64,000 nt of DNA from Collinsella sp. Lineage in GTDB: Bacteria; Actinomycetota; Coriobacteriia; Coriobacteriales; Coriobacteriaceae. The notes beneath the pieces are model-generated. The model worked only from the letters and a program-made list of their open reading frames with translations, was not told the origin of the DNA and did no database searches. Below are positions 49,193 to 58,805 of the stretch, one piece after another. The stretch is from assembly GCA_031295385.1 (NCBI GenBank), contig JAUMOL010000013.1:62001-126000 (forward strand), read 5' to 3'. The first letter of the stretch is position 1; each line of letters starts with the position of its first letter. A program made the position numbers and the translations under genes.

Positions 49193-51874
49193 CTAGTCCT
49201 CGAGCAGGTCCTCGATAAAGCCGACGCGGTAGTTTTTGAAGATGACCTCGCCGCCGTCTTGCGTGGCGTCCAGATCGACATCGCCCATGATGCCAAAATC
49301 GTGGTCGCCATCCTCGTCGGCAAAGATCTGGTGCACGTGCCATACGTGCGCGGTCTTCTCGTCGGACTCGTCAATGGAAAACATCGCGGCGCTGCGGGCA
49401 TCTCCGTCGGTGAGGATTTCCTCGTGCTGCTCGTGGTAAGCGTCGAGTGCTTTTTGCCAGCGGATCTCGCTCATGCCCCAGTCCTCGTCGAGTTCGCCCA
49501 GGTCGCGAACGTGCTCGCGGGCGGCAAGGGTCACGCGGCGGAAGAGCGCGTTGCGCACCAACAACGTGCAGCCGCGGCGGTCCGCCACGACCTCGTCGAT
49601 GCCCTGCGGCGGCGCGGCGTCGAGGGCTGCCGGGTTGCCGGCGTTCTCCCACTCGTCCACCAGGCTCGAGTCCACCGAGCGCACCACAAAGCCCAGCCAC
49701 GAGATAATGTCGCGTAGGCGCTCGTCGCGCTTCTCGATGGGCACGGTACGGTCGAGCGAACGGTAGGCCTCTGCCAGGTAGCGAAGCAAAATGCCCTCGG
49801 AGCGGGCGATGCCGAGCTTTTGAATGTAACCCTTAAAATCGCTCGCGCTTTCCAGCATGTCGCGCAGGACGCTCTTGGGAGAGAGCTGGTAGTCGTTTGC
49901 CCAGGGCACTTCCTGGCAGTACTTGTCAAAAGCGGCGTCGAGCAAATCCTCGAGCGGCTTTTCATACGTGACGTCTTGGATGTGCTCCAAGCGCTCCTCA
50001 TACTCGACGCCGTCAGCCTTCATTTCGGCCATCGCGCGGTCGCGCGCGGCGCGCTCCTGTGCGCGCAGCACCTGCTTGGGATCCTCGAGCGTTGCCTCGA
50101 CCATCGAGATCAGATCCATGGTATAGGTCTCGCTCTCGGGGTCGAGCAGCTCCAACGCGGCAAGCAAGAACGGCGAGAGCGGCTGATCGAGTGCGAAGTC
50201 CTCGGGCAGATCGACCGTCAGCGCGTAGTCGGTGTCTGGTGCGGCGTCAGCCGGGGCGTCAGGTGCGGGCGGCACCTCGGTGCGAACGACGACGCCGGAA
50301 TCGATGAGTGTGGCGAAGATTTCGTCGGCGCGAACTTCGAGCTTGGCCTTTTCTTCGGGGGTCTGTAAGCTCGTCTCGATGAGGTCGTGTACGCGGGCTC
50401 GGGCATCGCCGCCCTGCTCGACCACGCTAATCACCATGGAGTGTGTGATGCGCAGGCGCGGCTTGAGCGTCTCGGGCTGCGTCTCGATCAGGCGCTCAAA
50501 GGTTTGCTTGTTCCAGGTGACAAAGCCCTCGGGGGCCTTTTTCTTTTTAATCTTACGGAGCTTTTTGGGGTCGTCGCCCGCTTTGGCCATAAGCTTGGCA
50601 TTCTCGATCTCGTGCTCGGGTGCCTCGGCAATCACCATGCCCTCGGTATCAAAGCCCGAGCGGCCGGCGCGACCGGCAATCTGGTGGAACTCGCGGGCGC
50701 GCAGACGACGCATCTTGTAGCCATCGAACTTGGTGAGCGCGGTGAGCACCACGGTGTGGATGGGTACGTTGATGCCGACGCCGAGCGTATCGGTGCCGCA
50801 GATGACGGGCAGCAGGCCCTGCTGCGCCAGGCGCTCGACCAGCAGGCGATAGCGCGGCAACATGCCAGCATGGTGCACGCCGACGCCGCATCCAAGCAGG
50901 CGCTTGAGAATCTTGCCAAAGGCCGTCGAGAAGCTCGTGCCTTTGGCAGCTTCCTTAATGGCCTCGCGTTGCTCCTTACTAGCGATGCCAAAATTGGCGA
51001 GCGACTGTGCCGTTGCAAGGGCAGCATCCTGGCTAAAGTGCACGATATAGAGCGGGGCCTCGCCGCGGCGCATGGTGAGCTCGACCGTGCCCTCGAGGGA
51101 GGTCGTCACATAGTCGTAGCTCAGCGGAACAGGACGCGGGGCATCGATGACCAAGTCGCAAGCAGCGCCGGTGTGCTCCTCGAGTGAGGCGGCGATGGCA
51201 GTGACATCGCCGAGCGTGGCGCTCATGAGCATAAACTGCGTGTGGGGCAGGGTGAGCAGCGGTACCTGCCAGGCCCAGCCGCGGTCGGGGTCGGCAAAGT
51301 AGTGGAACTCGTCCATGGCTACGCAGCCCACATCGGCGTCCTCGCCCTCGCGTAGCGCATCGTTGGCGAGGATTTCGGCCGTGCAGCAGATGACGGGTGC
51401 CTTGGTGTTGATATGCGTATCGCCGGTGATCATGCCGACGTTATCGCGGCCGAGCACCTGTACCAGATCGAAGAACTTTTCACTGACCAAGGCCTTGATA
51501 GGGGCTGTGTAATAGCAACGTTTGCCCTGCGCCATGCCCATAAAGAGCATGCCCAGCGCGACAAGCGACTTGCCCGATCCGGTCGGTGTTCCCAAAATGA
51601 CATGGTCACCGGCGGCTAGATCCATGAGGGCCTCTTCCTGGTGGTCCCACAGCTCAATACCGCGATCGCTCGTCCATTCAAAGAAGCGTTCGAAGGCCTG
51701 GTCGGGCGTGAGCCATGGTTCGGGCTCGCTGCCGTCCTCGGGCTCCCACCAGGTGGGGGAGAGCGCGCCGAGCGAGCCAAACTCGGCTTCGGTTCCCGTG
51801 CCGCCCGAGAATGAGCTGGCGGCGCCGGCGCCGGAGACGGTGCTGGCGGCGGTATCTGTCGTGGTCTGTGCCAT
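49193..51874 (-). CDS. Ski2-like DEAD/DEAH-box RNA helicase
   Basis: 893 residues. A Gly/Thr-rich N-terminal tail precedes the helicase core. Walker A is LGTPTGSGKSL near residue 92; motif II is MDEFHYF; motif III is MSATLG; late motifs are GTDTLGVGINVPI and HQIAGRAGRSG. The last 350 residues are alpha-helical. The Ski2 family (HelY-like in Actinobacteria) unwinds RNA. ATG at 51872-51874 is chosen because the earlier in-frame extension runs through a repeat region. Confidence 0.88.
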   Translation of the reverse strand: MAQTTTDTAASTVSGAGAASSFSGGTGTEAEFGSLGALSPTWWEPEDGSEPEPWLTPDQAFERFFEWTSDRGIELWDHQEEALMDLAAGDHVILGTPTGSGKSLVALGMLFMGMAQGKRCYYTAPIKALVSEKFFDLVQVLGRDNVGMITGDTHINTKAPVICCTAEILANDALREGEDADVGCVAMDEFHYFADPDRGWAWQVPLLTLPHTQFMLMSATLGDVTAIAASLEEHTGAACDLVIDAPRPVPLSYDYVTTSLEGTVELTMRRGEAPLYIVHFSQDAALATAQSLANFGIASKEQREAIKEAAKGTSFSTAFGKILKRLLGCGVGVHHAGMLPRYRLLVERLAQQGLLPVICGTDTLGVGINVPIHTVVLTALTKFDGYKMRRLRAREFHQIAGRAGRSGFDTEGMVIAEAPEHEIENAKLMAKAGDDPKKLRKIKKKKAPEGFVTWNKQTFERLIETQPETLKPRLRITHSMVISVVEQGGDARARVHDLIETSLQTPEEKAKLEVRADEIFATLIDSGVVVRTEVPPAPDAPADAAPDTDYALTVDLPEDFALDQPLSPFLLAALELLDPESETYTMDLISMVEATLEDPKQVLRAQERAARDRAMAEMKADGVEYEERLEHIQDVTYEKPLEDLLDAAFDKYCQEVPWANDYQLSPKSVLRDMLESASDFKGYIQKLGIARSEGILLRYLAEAYRSLDRTVPIEKRDERLRDIISWLGFVVRSVDSSLVDEWENAGNPAALDAAPPQGIDEVVADRRGCTLLVRNALFRRVTLAAREHVRDLGELDEDWGMSEIRWQKALDAYHEQHEEILTDGDARSAAMFSIDESDEKTAHVWHVHQIFADEDGDHDFGIMGDVDLDATQDGGEVIFKNYRVGFIEDLLED

Positions 51875-51995
51875 GTGCTTTCTTTCTCTTGCGATTGTCC
51901 GCCAACTATTATGGCGTAGCGTCGCATCGATGCGTTTGCAGGCAAGAAAATGCAGGAAATGGGCGTTCTGCCCGGCCGTTTGGTGCAGTTGCCAG

Positions 51996-52118
51996 CTAAG
52001 TGAGTAGACTTTTTGCGATGTCGCGAGCACATGGATTTTGCACAAGGGTTCTATCTGCGGTTTTAGTTTTCGTTATGCGGGTTGTGCTTGGCTATTGCAA
52101 AAAAATCTACTCACTTAG
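51996..52118. repeat. 123-bp inverted-repeat element, copy C
   Basis: CTAAGTGAGTAGACTTTTTG at one end and its near-inverse ending CTACTCACTTAG at the other are the best-preserved ends. The interior shares TTTTGCACAAG and TGCGGTTTT with copies A and B. It lies between trmB and the helicase gene. Confidence 0.85.
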
Positions 52119-52183
52119 GTTTGAGGGTTGTTTGCTGGCGCCTATTCGCGCTTATTTGCTGACGCCGCGACCATCAGAAGCCC

Positions 52184-53023
52184 CTAGGACTCTTGCGGCA
52201 GGCGCTTCTTGCCCTTGCGGGCACGGTTTCTGAAGTTCTCGACGGCCTCTTCCATGCCGAGAGGCACGTAGGTGAGCTCATCGAGGTTTTCGGGCAGGTA
52301 GCAGGCAAGGCTTTGCTCCTGCGCGCGGCCCGCCGCGAGCTGCTCTTCGATGGGTTCCGCGCCGGGCGTAGCGCAAATGCCATAGACGGCGGCGCCCATC
52401 TCGCGCGTGCGGCATTCATATTCGGTCTCGGGATGCTCGGGATGGTCGCGGCGGACGTCGTCACTTACCCAAAGCGTATCGTAGCCGGCTGCGGCAAACT
52501 GTCCCAGGGCGTAATCGCGCAACGGTTTGCTGTCGGTTCGCAGCGTTACGGTGGCGCCGGCTGCAAAGAGCGGGCGATAGAGCATCAGATGGTCGACATG
52601 GACGAGGCGCTTTTTGGCGTACTTGGCCTTGGGCTGCGGCGTGGGAAAGTTGATGGTGATGGCATCGAGCTCGCCTGTGGCAAATAGCTGCGGCAGCGAT
52701 GCGGCGCCTCGAGGCAGAACGAGTGCGTTGGTCAGTTCATGCTCGCAGATTTTCTGTGCGGCATAGGCGATGCAGATGGGCTCTTGGTCCATGCCGATAA
52801 AGAGGGTGTCGGGCTCGCGGCGAGCGCGCTCAACCAGATAGGTGCCTTTGCCGCAGCCCAGATCCAGATGAAGGCGGGTGAACGAGACGCTGCCAACTGG
52901 CGCGCAAGCCTCGCGCCAATCTCCGGCATAGGCCTCGGGGTTCGTCTCAATCGCATCGGCGTAGCGCTCCAGGCGCTCCTCGAGCACAAAGTTCCTAGGC
53001 GTGCGAACGTGGACGGCTCCCAT
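52184..53023 (-). CDS. trmB: tRNA (guanine(46)-N7)-methyltransferase
   Basis: 279 residues. LHLDLGCGKGTYLVERAR near 51 is the SAM site. TLFIGMDQEPICIAYA and INFPTPQPKAKYAKKR near 125 match TrmB; the latter corresponds to the FPDPWPK motif, with variation. It makes m7G46 in tRNA. The C-terminal extension of about 80 residues is longer than in Escherichia coli TrmB. Copy C of the 123-bp element lies downstream. Confidence 0.85.
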   Translation of the reverse strand: MGAVHVRTPRNFVLEERLERYADAIETNPEAYAGDWREACAPVGSVSFTRLHLDLGCGKGTYLVERARREPDTLFIGMDQEPICIAYAAQKICEHELTNALVLPRGAASLPQLFATGELDAITINFPTPQPKAKYAKKRLVHVDHLMLYRPLFAAGATVTLRTDSKPLRDYALGQFAAAGYDTLWVSDDVRRDHPEHPETEYECRTREMGAAVYGICATPGAEPIEEQLAAGRAQEQSLACYLPENLDELTYVPLGMEEAVENFRNRARKGKKRLPQES

Positions 53024-53140
53024 GAGGCTCCTTGGTCATAAATATGGAACGCATAGCTGCGCGTTCCGTCAATGGGTTGAAAAGGGTGGGCATAGTTTGC
53101 CCGAAAGACGCGGCACGGCTCGGCGGCGAGTCGTCGATGC

Positions 53141-54013
53141 CTACAGGCGCTTGAGGATCACATAACGGTTGAGCTCGCCGCTGCGACCGTCGGCATGGAA
53201 ACGCTCAAGCTCGCGCACGGGGACCTCGCCGCTTTTGTAGAACGTACGGACGCCGCGCACCAGGTCGGTGATCTGCTGATCGTCAAAGTGATGGCAATAG
53301 CGGTAGGCGTGGCGGTCGTTTTGCCAGCCAATGAGGTGGTCGCCGGCTTCAAACTGCGCGGAATCGTAACCCTCAAACGGCGGGGTGAGCTCGGCGCGGG
53401 CCTCGGCTCGAACGGCCTTGCGCGCCATGCGCTCGTCGTTCATAAACTCCCAAAAGCTGATGGCGATGATGCCGCCCGGGCGCGTTTGCCGCACCAGGGC
53501 GTCGAGCACGCGTACGCGGTACTCGCACGACGGCACGTGGTGCATAAAGCCAAAGCAGACCGAGATATCGGCGAGCGGGGCGTCGAAAAGCACGTCGGGT
53601 GTTTCGGCGGGGTTGAGCTTCATGAGGGCGTCGAGCACGTCGAGTTCCTGGAAGTGCAGGTTGGGAATGCGCAGCGCGTGGCCATGTGCATCGATGGCCA
53701 GGTCTTGACACGAGTCGACGCCATAGAACTCAAACGGGCAGCTGGCATCTGCCGAGGGGTTTGCGCCGTCGACGCCCTTGGCGGCAAGTGCGCCGCCGGC
53801 GGCAAAGTTTTCGAATCGCATATTGCCGCAGGCGAGATCGAAGACGCGGACGGGATGCTCGATCGTGGCGACGTCGAGCTGTTCGAGCGCGATGTCCATG
53901 GTGCGCACCCAGCCGGGCCACGGGGCCTGGCGCGTATCGGAAAAGGAGGCGGAGTGCTCGCGATAGAACGTGTTGTTGAGCTGGATGAGCGATGAGGCGA
54001 AATCGCGGTTCAC
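53141..54013 (-). CDS. Class I SAM-dependent methyltransferase (TRM9-like)
   Basis: 290 residues. VRVFDLACGNMRFENFA near 52 is the SAM-binding motif; FYGVDSCQDLA follows. ISVCFGFMHHVPSCEYR and TRPGGIIAISFWEFMNDERM are the TRM9/ABH8-like segments that act on tRNA wobble uridine. That would fit Elp3 further along, but the substrate is an inference. The GTG at 54011-54013 follows GGAGGGAG; an earlier frame contains that site. Confidence 0.8.
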   Translation of the reverse strand: MNRDFASSLIQLNNTFYREHSASFSDTRQAPWPGWVRTMDIALEQLDVATIEHPVRVFDLACGNMRFENFAAGGALAAKGVDGANPSADASCPFEFYGVDSCQDLAIDAHGHALRIPNLHFQELDVLDALMKLNPAETPDVLFDAPLADISVCFGFMHHVPSCEYRVRVLDALVRQTRPGGIIAISFWEFMNDERMARKAVRAEARAELTPPFEGYDSAQFEAGDHLIGWQNDRHAYRYCHHFDDQQITDLVRGVRTFYKSGEVPVRELERFHADGRSGELNRYVILKRL

Positions 54014-54280
54014 GGCGCGGAACTCCCTCCGTTGGCGGTGCGGAATAAACAGTATGACCATACTACCGTTAACGCCGCAACGGGGACAACCGGGCTAGGT
54101 GCCATTGCTTTGTTTGGACACATTTCCGCAGCTCATATGCACCCGCAACCGCCGGTTGTCAAAAATCTCACTAGAATAGGTGGCATGCTTTTGGCGGTGG
54201 CGGATACATTTTTAACTGTGCAAGGCGCCTTAAGAACAAAAACGGTCCGGCGGCACGGCTGGCATCACATAGGAGGAACC

Positions 54281-54997
54281 ATGAATGTAGAAACTGCGCA
54301 GCGGCTCGCCGACCTTCGCCGCAGCAAAGGCTTTAGCCAAGAAGGGCTGGCACGAAAGCTGGGGCTGTCGCGCCAGGCGGTCAGTAAATGGGAGCGTGCG
54401 GAGAGCTCGCCCGATACCGAGAACCTGATCTCGCTCGCCAAGCTCTATGGCGTGAGCTTGGACGAGCTGCTCAATCCGAGCGATGAGATTGAGGACGATA
54501 TCGAGTTTGAGAACGAGGACCGCGCCCGCCAGCGCGAGGCCGAGGCGGCAGAGCGCGCACGCACCCATGAGGCGGCGGCACGAGCTACCGAGGCGGCAAC
54601 ACAGGCGAGTGACGCCGCCGCCAAGGCGGCGCAAGCGGCAAGCTGGAGTGCGCAGGCCGCCAATGCCGCTACGGCGCAGGCGACGAGTGGCACCGCGGTT
54701 GGCTCGACTCCGGTGAAGGGCCCGTTCCAGTCGTTCCCGTATTGGGCCGTGTGTTGGCTGCTGTTCTTTTTGCTGATGTTCCTGTTTGGTGCCGGCCCCT
54801 TTGCTGCGCTGATCTTCTTTACGATTCCCATCTATCACTGGGTGGCGCGTGCGCTCGATGGTGATTGGGCACGCGGGGATATTCAGGTTGGTCCGGCACC
54901 GGTGACAGCTAGGACTCAGAATGTTTCCGCTTCGGTTGATGCTGACGTGGCTACCGCGGCCACCGCTGAGCCATGTGCCAAAGAAGGTGACGAATGA
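54281..54997 (+). CDS. XRE regulator with coiled coil and two membrane segments
   Basis: 238 residues. Residues 1-65 are a helix-turn-helix (QRLADLRRSKGFSQEGLA and RQAVSKWERAESSPDTENL). An Ala-rich coiled coil (about 85-145) precedes two membrane helices (about 153-190). A short polar tail ends the protein. It looks like a membrane-anchored regulator of cell-envelope stress. AGGAGG precedes the ATG. It overlaps the next gene by four bases. Confidence 0.85.
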   Translation: MNVETAQRLADLRRSKGFSQEGLARKLGLSRQAVSKWERAESSPDTENLISLAKLYGVSLDELLNPSDEIEDDIEFENEDRARQREAEAAERARTHEAAARATEAATQASDAAAKAAQAASWSAQAANAATAQATSGTAVGSTPVKGPFQSFPYWAVCWLLFFLLMFLFGAGPFAALIFFTIPIYHWVARALDGDWARGDIQVGPAPVTARTQNVSASVDADVATAATAEPCAKEGDE

Positions 54998-55893
54998 TGA
55001 GGCTTTCGCATGAATCCAAGCTGCGCCTGGGCGTTGGCATCGGAGCGTTCGTACTCATCATCGGACTTGTCTTTGGCACTTCGCGGACTTTGATTCATTT
55101 TGATGGCCCGTGGGACCTCGACGATGTTGTATCCGGCTTGTCTGGTATGGACGATGCGGTTGACGAGGACGATCTTTTGGATGGCGGTAACTATTCCGCT
55201 CGGCCTCAGCAGCTTTCGAGCACGACTTTTGATGCCGATGAGTTCCGCTACCTCGATTTCGATATCAATGCGGCTTCGGTGGACGTCAAGGTTGTTGATG
55301 GCAACAAGGCTCGTGTTATCGAGCGGGGGCGCGTTGCCAAGGGTATGGATGCCTCCAAGGCCGCGACGCAAAACATCGCATTCGTCGAGGACTCGACGCT
55401 CAAGGTTTCCCAGTTTGGAAGTGATGACGATAAGGCAATCGATCGCTCAGTTACGGTCGAGCTGCCGCGCCGTGTTGCCGAACATCTGAAGGGAGTCAAC
55501 GCGCACGTGGGCTCGGGTGATCTGCAGATTGTCGGTGTCATCTGTGACGGTTTCGACCTTTTCCTGGGTGCGGGAGATGTAGAGTTTACGGGCAGCGTGA
55601 CTGATGCGCTCAGCGCTGAGGTCGGTTCGGGCGATGTGACGTTCGAGCTTTACCAAGCCCCCGCGAAATCGATGGACGTGAGTGTGGGCTCGGGCGATGT
55701 GGAGATGACGGTTCCGAACTCGACGGGCTTTAAGGCGAGCCTCACCTTGGGCAGCGGCGACTTCGAGAGTGATTTCCTTCCGCTTGGCTACGACGGCGAG
55801 ACCATTTTGAATCTTGAATTCGATAACGGGGATAAGTCTGCTGTGTATAGTTTTGAAGTCGATTCGGGCGACATGTCGTTTGATTCGGAGTAG
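54994..55893 (+). CDS. Membrane-anchored DUF4097 beta-repeat protein
   Basis: 299 residues. One N-terminal membrane helix (about 12-30), then a beta-rich domain with repeats such as VGSGDLQI, LGAGDVEF, VGSGDVTF, VGSGDVEM and LGSGDFES. This is DUF4097, found in LiaG-like cell-envelope proteins. With the XRE gene it forms a regulator-sensor pair. The domain is likely outside the membrane. Its ligand is unknown. Confidence 0.85.
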   Translation: MMRLSHESKLRLGVGIGAFVLIIGLVFGTSRTLIHFDGPWDLDDVVSGLSGMDDAVDEDDLLDGGNYSARPQQLSSTTFDADEFRYLDFDINAASVDVKVVDGNKARVIERGRVAKGMDASKAATQNIAFVEDSTLKVSQFGSDDDKAIDRSVTVELPRRVAEHLKGVNAHVGSGDLQIVGVICDGFDLFLGAGDVEFTGSVTDALSAEVGSGDVTFELYQAPAKSMDVSVGSGDVEMTVPNSTGFKASLTLGSGDFESDFLPLGYDGETILNLEFDNGDKSAVYSFEVDSGDMSFDSE

Positions 55894-55940
55894 TGAGGCA
55901 GACGAAAGCCTAGGCGAAGATATAGACGCGCTGTTTGATG

Positions 55941-55980
55941 AAGGCGCCGAAGCCGAGGTCGGCTCCGGCGCCTTTGCCTT
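55941..55980 (+). terminator. Terminator after the DUF4097 gene
   Basis: GGCGCCG and CGGCGCC flank an inner GCCGA/TCGGC stem, then TTTGCCTT. A TACAAT-like -10 for elp3 follows immediately. Confidence 0.7.
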
Positions 55981-55992
55981 TACAATGGGGTC

Positions 55993-57900
55993 ATGGAACA
56001 GATTATCTTGAACATACTCGAGGCTCTGCGTCGCGGCGAGACCGTGGACGACAAAGCGCTCGTCAAACTGATACATGCCGAGGCGCGCCGTGAAGGTGCC
56101 GACAAACGCGATTTGGCCAAGCGCCGTCTGCTGCCGTTCTACCAGCGGGTAAAACGTGAGGAGCCGGCTCGTTGGGCTGGGTGGAATGTCGATGCCGAGC
56201 TGGAACGTCGGCTGCTGCAGGTGCTGCGTATGAAGCCTCGTCGCACGGCCTCGGGCGTGGCGACCATTACCGTCATCACCAAGCCCTGGCCGTGCTCGGG
56301 CGATTGCCTGTTTTGCCCCAACGATCTGCGCATGCCTAAAAGCTATCTGCATGCCGAGCCGGCGTGCGCCCGTGCGGAGCAAAATTGCTTTGACCCGTAT
56401 CTGCAGGTGAGCGCTCGTCTGACCGCGCTTTCGCAGATGGGGCATGCGACCGACAAGATAGAGCTCATCGTGCTCGGTGGCACCTGGAGCGACTATCCGC
56501 AAGGGTATCAAACGTGGTTTATGTTGGAGCTTTTCCGTGCGCTCAATGACGATGCCGTCGCCGGCGTGGCGGCAAACCCCATGTTGGCGCGTCCGGGCAT
56601 CAGCCGTGCCGAGGCAGGGCGCCTGCTCGATGACGCTCCCGCCGATGCCCTGCCGCCGGTGGTAACAGAGCGCCGCGAGCGCTATCGGGCTGCCGGCATT
56701 GCGACAGACGAGGCTGAGCTTGCTGCCGGCGTTGCCGACGAGCAGGGGCGTGTGGATGCTGTCGTTGGTGGCTATAACCGCGCAGTGCGTCGTCTGTACG
56801 GCCCCGGTACGCCATGGGGCGAGGCTGCCGAGTGGCAGACGGCAACGATGGAGGAGCTTGAGCGTCAGCAGCGCATCAACGAGACGGCGAAGCATCGCGT
56901 GGTGGGGCTCGTTATCGAGACGCGCCCCGATGCCGTAACGCCGCAGGCCCTCACGCTCATCCGCCGCCTGGGTTGCACCAAGATTCAGATGGGTATTCAG
57001 AGTCTCGACCAACATTTGCTCGATATCAACGAGCGTCGCATTTCGGTGGCGCAGATCGAGCGGGCGTTTTCGCTTGCGCGCTTGTTTGGCTTTAAGATCC
57101 ACGCGCACTTTATGCTCAACTTGTTGGGCGCTACGCCCGAGGGGGACAAGCGCGACTACGAGCACTTTATGACCGAGGGCGCTTTTATGCCCGACGAGGT
57201 CAAGGTCTACCCGTGCGCGCTCATCGAGGGCTCGCGTCTGGTGGGCCGCTATGAGCGCGGCGAGTGGCGCCCCTATACCGAGGAAGAGCTGCTCGATGTG
57301 TTGGCCGACGACATCGTGGTGACGCCGGCGTTCTGTCGCATCAGCCGTATGATTCGTGACTTTAGCTCCGACGACATTATGGTGGGCAACAAGAAGCCCA
57401 ACCTACGCCAGCTCGTTGAGAACCGCCTGGCTGCTCGGGGTGATGGTGCGACGGTGCGTGAGATTCGCTATCGCGAGATCAGCACGGCGGGTGCCGACTT
57501 GGATGAGCTGACCCTTGACGAGGAAGTGGCGTACGAGACGCCGGTGACGCGCGAGCGCTTTTTGCAGTGGGTGACGCTCGAAGGCAAGATCGCCGGCTTT
57601 TTGCGCCTGTCGTTGCCCGATCGTGCGTTTGTTACCGCGCACGCAGACGAGTTGCCGACGACGCCGGACGAGGCAATGATTCGCGAGGTGCACGTGTATG
57701 GCATGGCGGCACGTGTGGGCGATCAGGGCCAGGCGGCTCAGCATCATGGGCTGGGGCGGTCGCTGGTGGGGCGCGCATGCGAGATTGCCCGGGATGCGGG
57801 TTATGCGCGTATCAACGTGATCAGCGCGATCGGTACGCGCGAGTACTATCGCCATTTGGGTTTTTATGACCACGGACTCTATCTGCAAAAGGAGCTCTAA
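55993..57900 (+). CDS. elp3: Elp3-type tRNA wobble uridine modification enzyme
   Basis: 635 residues. A radical-SAM domain has the cluster ligands in PCSGDCLFCPN near 98. The Elp3 segments LIVLGGTWSDYPQGYQTWF and KIQMGIQSLDQHLLDINERR follow. A C-terminal GNAT domain holds HGLGRSLVGRACEIA and YYRHLGFYDHGLYL. Elp3 uses acetyl-CoA and SAM to add a carboxymethyl group at U34. Bacterial Elp3 is rare and works without the other Elongator subunits. The next gene starts one base after the stop. Confidence 0.95.
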   Translation: MEQIILNILEALRRGETVDDKALVKLIHAEARREGADKRDLAKRRLLPFYQRVKREEPARWAGWNVDAELERRLLQVLRMKPRRTASGVATITVITKPWPCSGDCLFCPNDLRMPKSYLHAEPACARAEQNCFDPYLQVSARLTALSQMGHATDKIELIVLGGTWSDYPQGYQTWFMLELFRALNDDAVAGVAANPMLARPGISRAEAGRLLDDAPADALPPVVTERRERYRAAGIATDEAELAAGVADEQGRVDAVVGGYNRAVRRLYGPGTPWGEAAEWQTATMEELERQQRINETAKHRVVGLVIETRPDAVTPQALTLIRRLGCTKIQMGIQSLDQHLLDINERRISVAQIERAFSLARLFGFKIHAHFMLNLLGATPEGDKRDYEHFMTEGAFMPDEVKVYPCALIEGSRLVGRYERGEWRPYTEEELLDVLADDIVVTPAFCRISRMIRDFSSDDIMVGNKKPNLRQLVENRLAARGDGATVREIRYREISTAGADLDELTLDEEVAYETPVTRERFLQWVTLEGKIAGFLRLSLPDRAFVTAHADELPTTPDEAMIREVHVYGMAARVGDQGQAAQHHGLGRSLVGRACEIARDAGYARINVISAIGTREYYRHLGFYDHGLYLQKEL

Positions 57901-58779
57901 ATGAACAAGCCAAGTGTTTCTGCTGGCGTTGTTGCCGGCGTCGCCCTGGGAGCTGCGGCGCTTGGTGCGGCCGCCGTCGCTGTTCGTGCTGCCTGTCTGC
58001 AGGTCGCGCGAACCCGCAATGGGTTGGCGCGTGTGAAGCGCGTGCACGATGAGGGCGGCGACGAGATTCGCGTGTTAGTGCAAGGCGGCGTCTACCAAAG
58101 CGCAAGCTACATTGGCGAGCGTTGGGCGGAGCCCGTCTTTGCGTACTATCGTGCGTTTGACGACGTGTTTGAGTCCGAGGATGTGATGCGCGATGCTTAT
58201 GGCCACGGCATCGACCGTATGCTTATGCTGGGCGGCGGTGGGTTTGCCTATCCCAAGTTCGCTCTGATGTCGCACGCGGGCTTGCGCATGGACGTCATCG
58301 AGTATGACGGAGAGATTACGCGCCTGGCGCGCCGCTGGTTCTACCTGGATGAGCTGGAGCGCGCGGTGGGCGATCGCCTGCGGGTGATAACCGCCGAGGC
58401 TCGCTCGTATCTGGGCGTGACGAGCGTGGGACATCGTCGCTACGACGTGGTCGTGAGCGATTGCTTTGGCGGTGCCGAGCCCGTACGCAAGCTGGCGACG
58501 GTTGAGGCGTTGCGTTTGGTGCGAGGCAGCCTGAACCCCGGGGGTATCTACGTTGCCAATATCGTGAGCGCAAACGAGGGGAGCGACGTGACGTTCCTGC
58601 GCGACTGTGCTGCCACGGCAGTCGAGGTATTCGCCCACGCCTGGGTGGTCCCATGTGGCGATGCGGAGTTCGGCGGCGAGGAGAACTACCTGCTCGTCGC
58701 CAGCGACGGCGACTACGCCTTTGCCGAAGCCGTGCCTTTTGACACCGACTTCCTCGGCACCGTCCTTCACGACAAGTAA
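57901..58779 (+). CDS. Membrane-anchored spermidine-synthase-like protein
   Basis: 292 residues. An N-terminal membrane helix (about 8-28) is followed by a SpeE-like domain: RMLMLGGGGFAYPKFAL near 101, LRMDVIEYDGEITRLARRWF near 124, YDVVVSDCFGGAEP near 179. Those are the methylthioadenosine/SAM-binding and aspartate motifs. The usual polyamine-site signature is partly lost, so aminopropyl-transferase activity is not assured. It starts next to the elp3 stop codon. Confidence 0.75.
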   Translation: MNKPSVSAGVVAGVALGAAALGAAAVAVRAACLQVARTRNGLARVKRVHDEGGDEIRVLVQGGVYQSASYIGERWAEPVFAYYRAFDDVFESEDVMRDAYGHGIDRMLMLGGGGFAYPKFALMSHAGLRMDVIEYDGEITRLARRWFYLDELERAVGDRLRVITAEARSYLGVTSVGHRRYDVVVSDCFGGAEPVRKLATVEALRLVRGSLNPGGIYVANIVSANEGSDVTFLRDCAATAVEVFAHAWVVPCGDAEFGGEENYLLVASDGDYAFAEAVPFDTDFLGTVLHDK

Positions 58780-58805
58780 GTCTCCCCGTCCCAAAAAGAC
58801 TGGTC

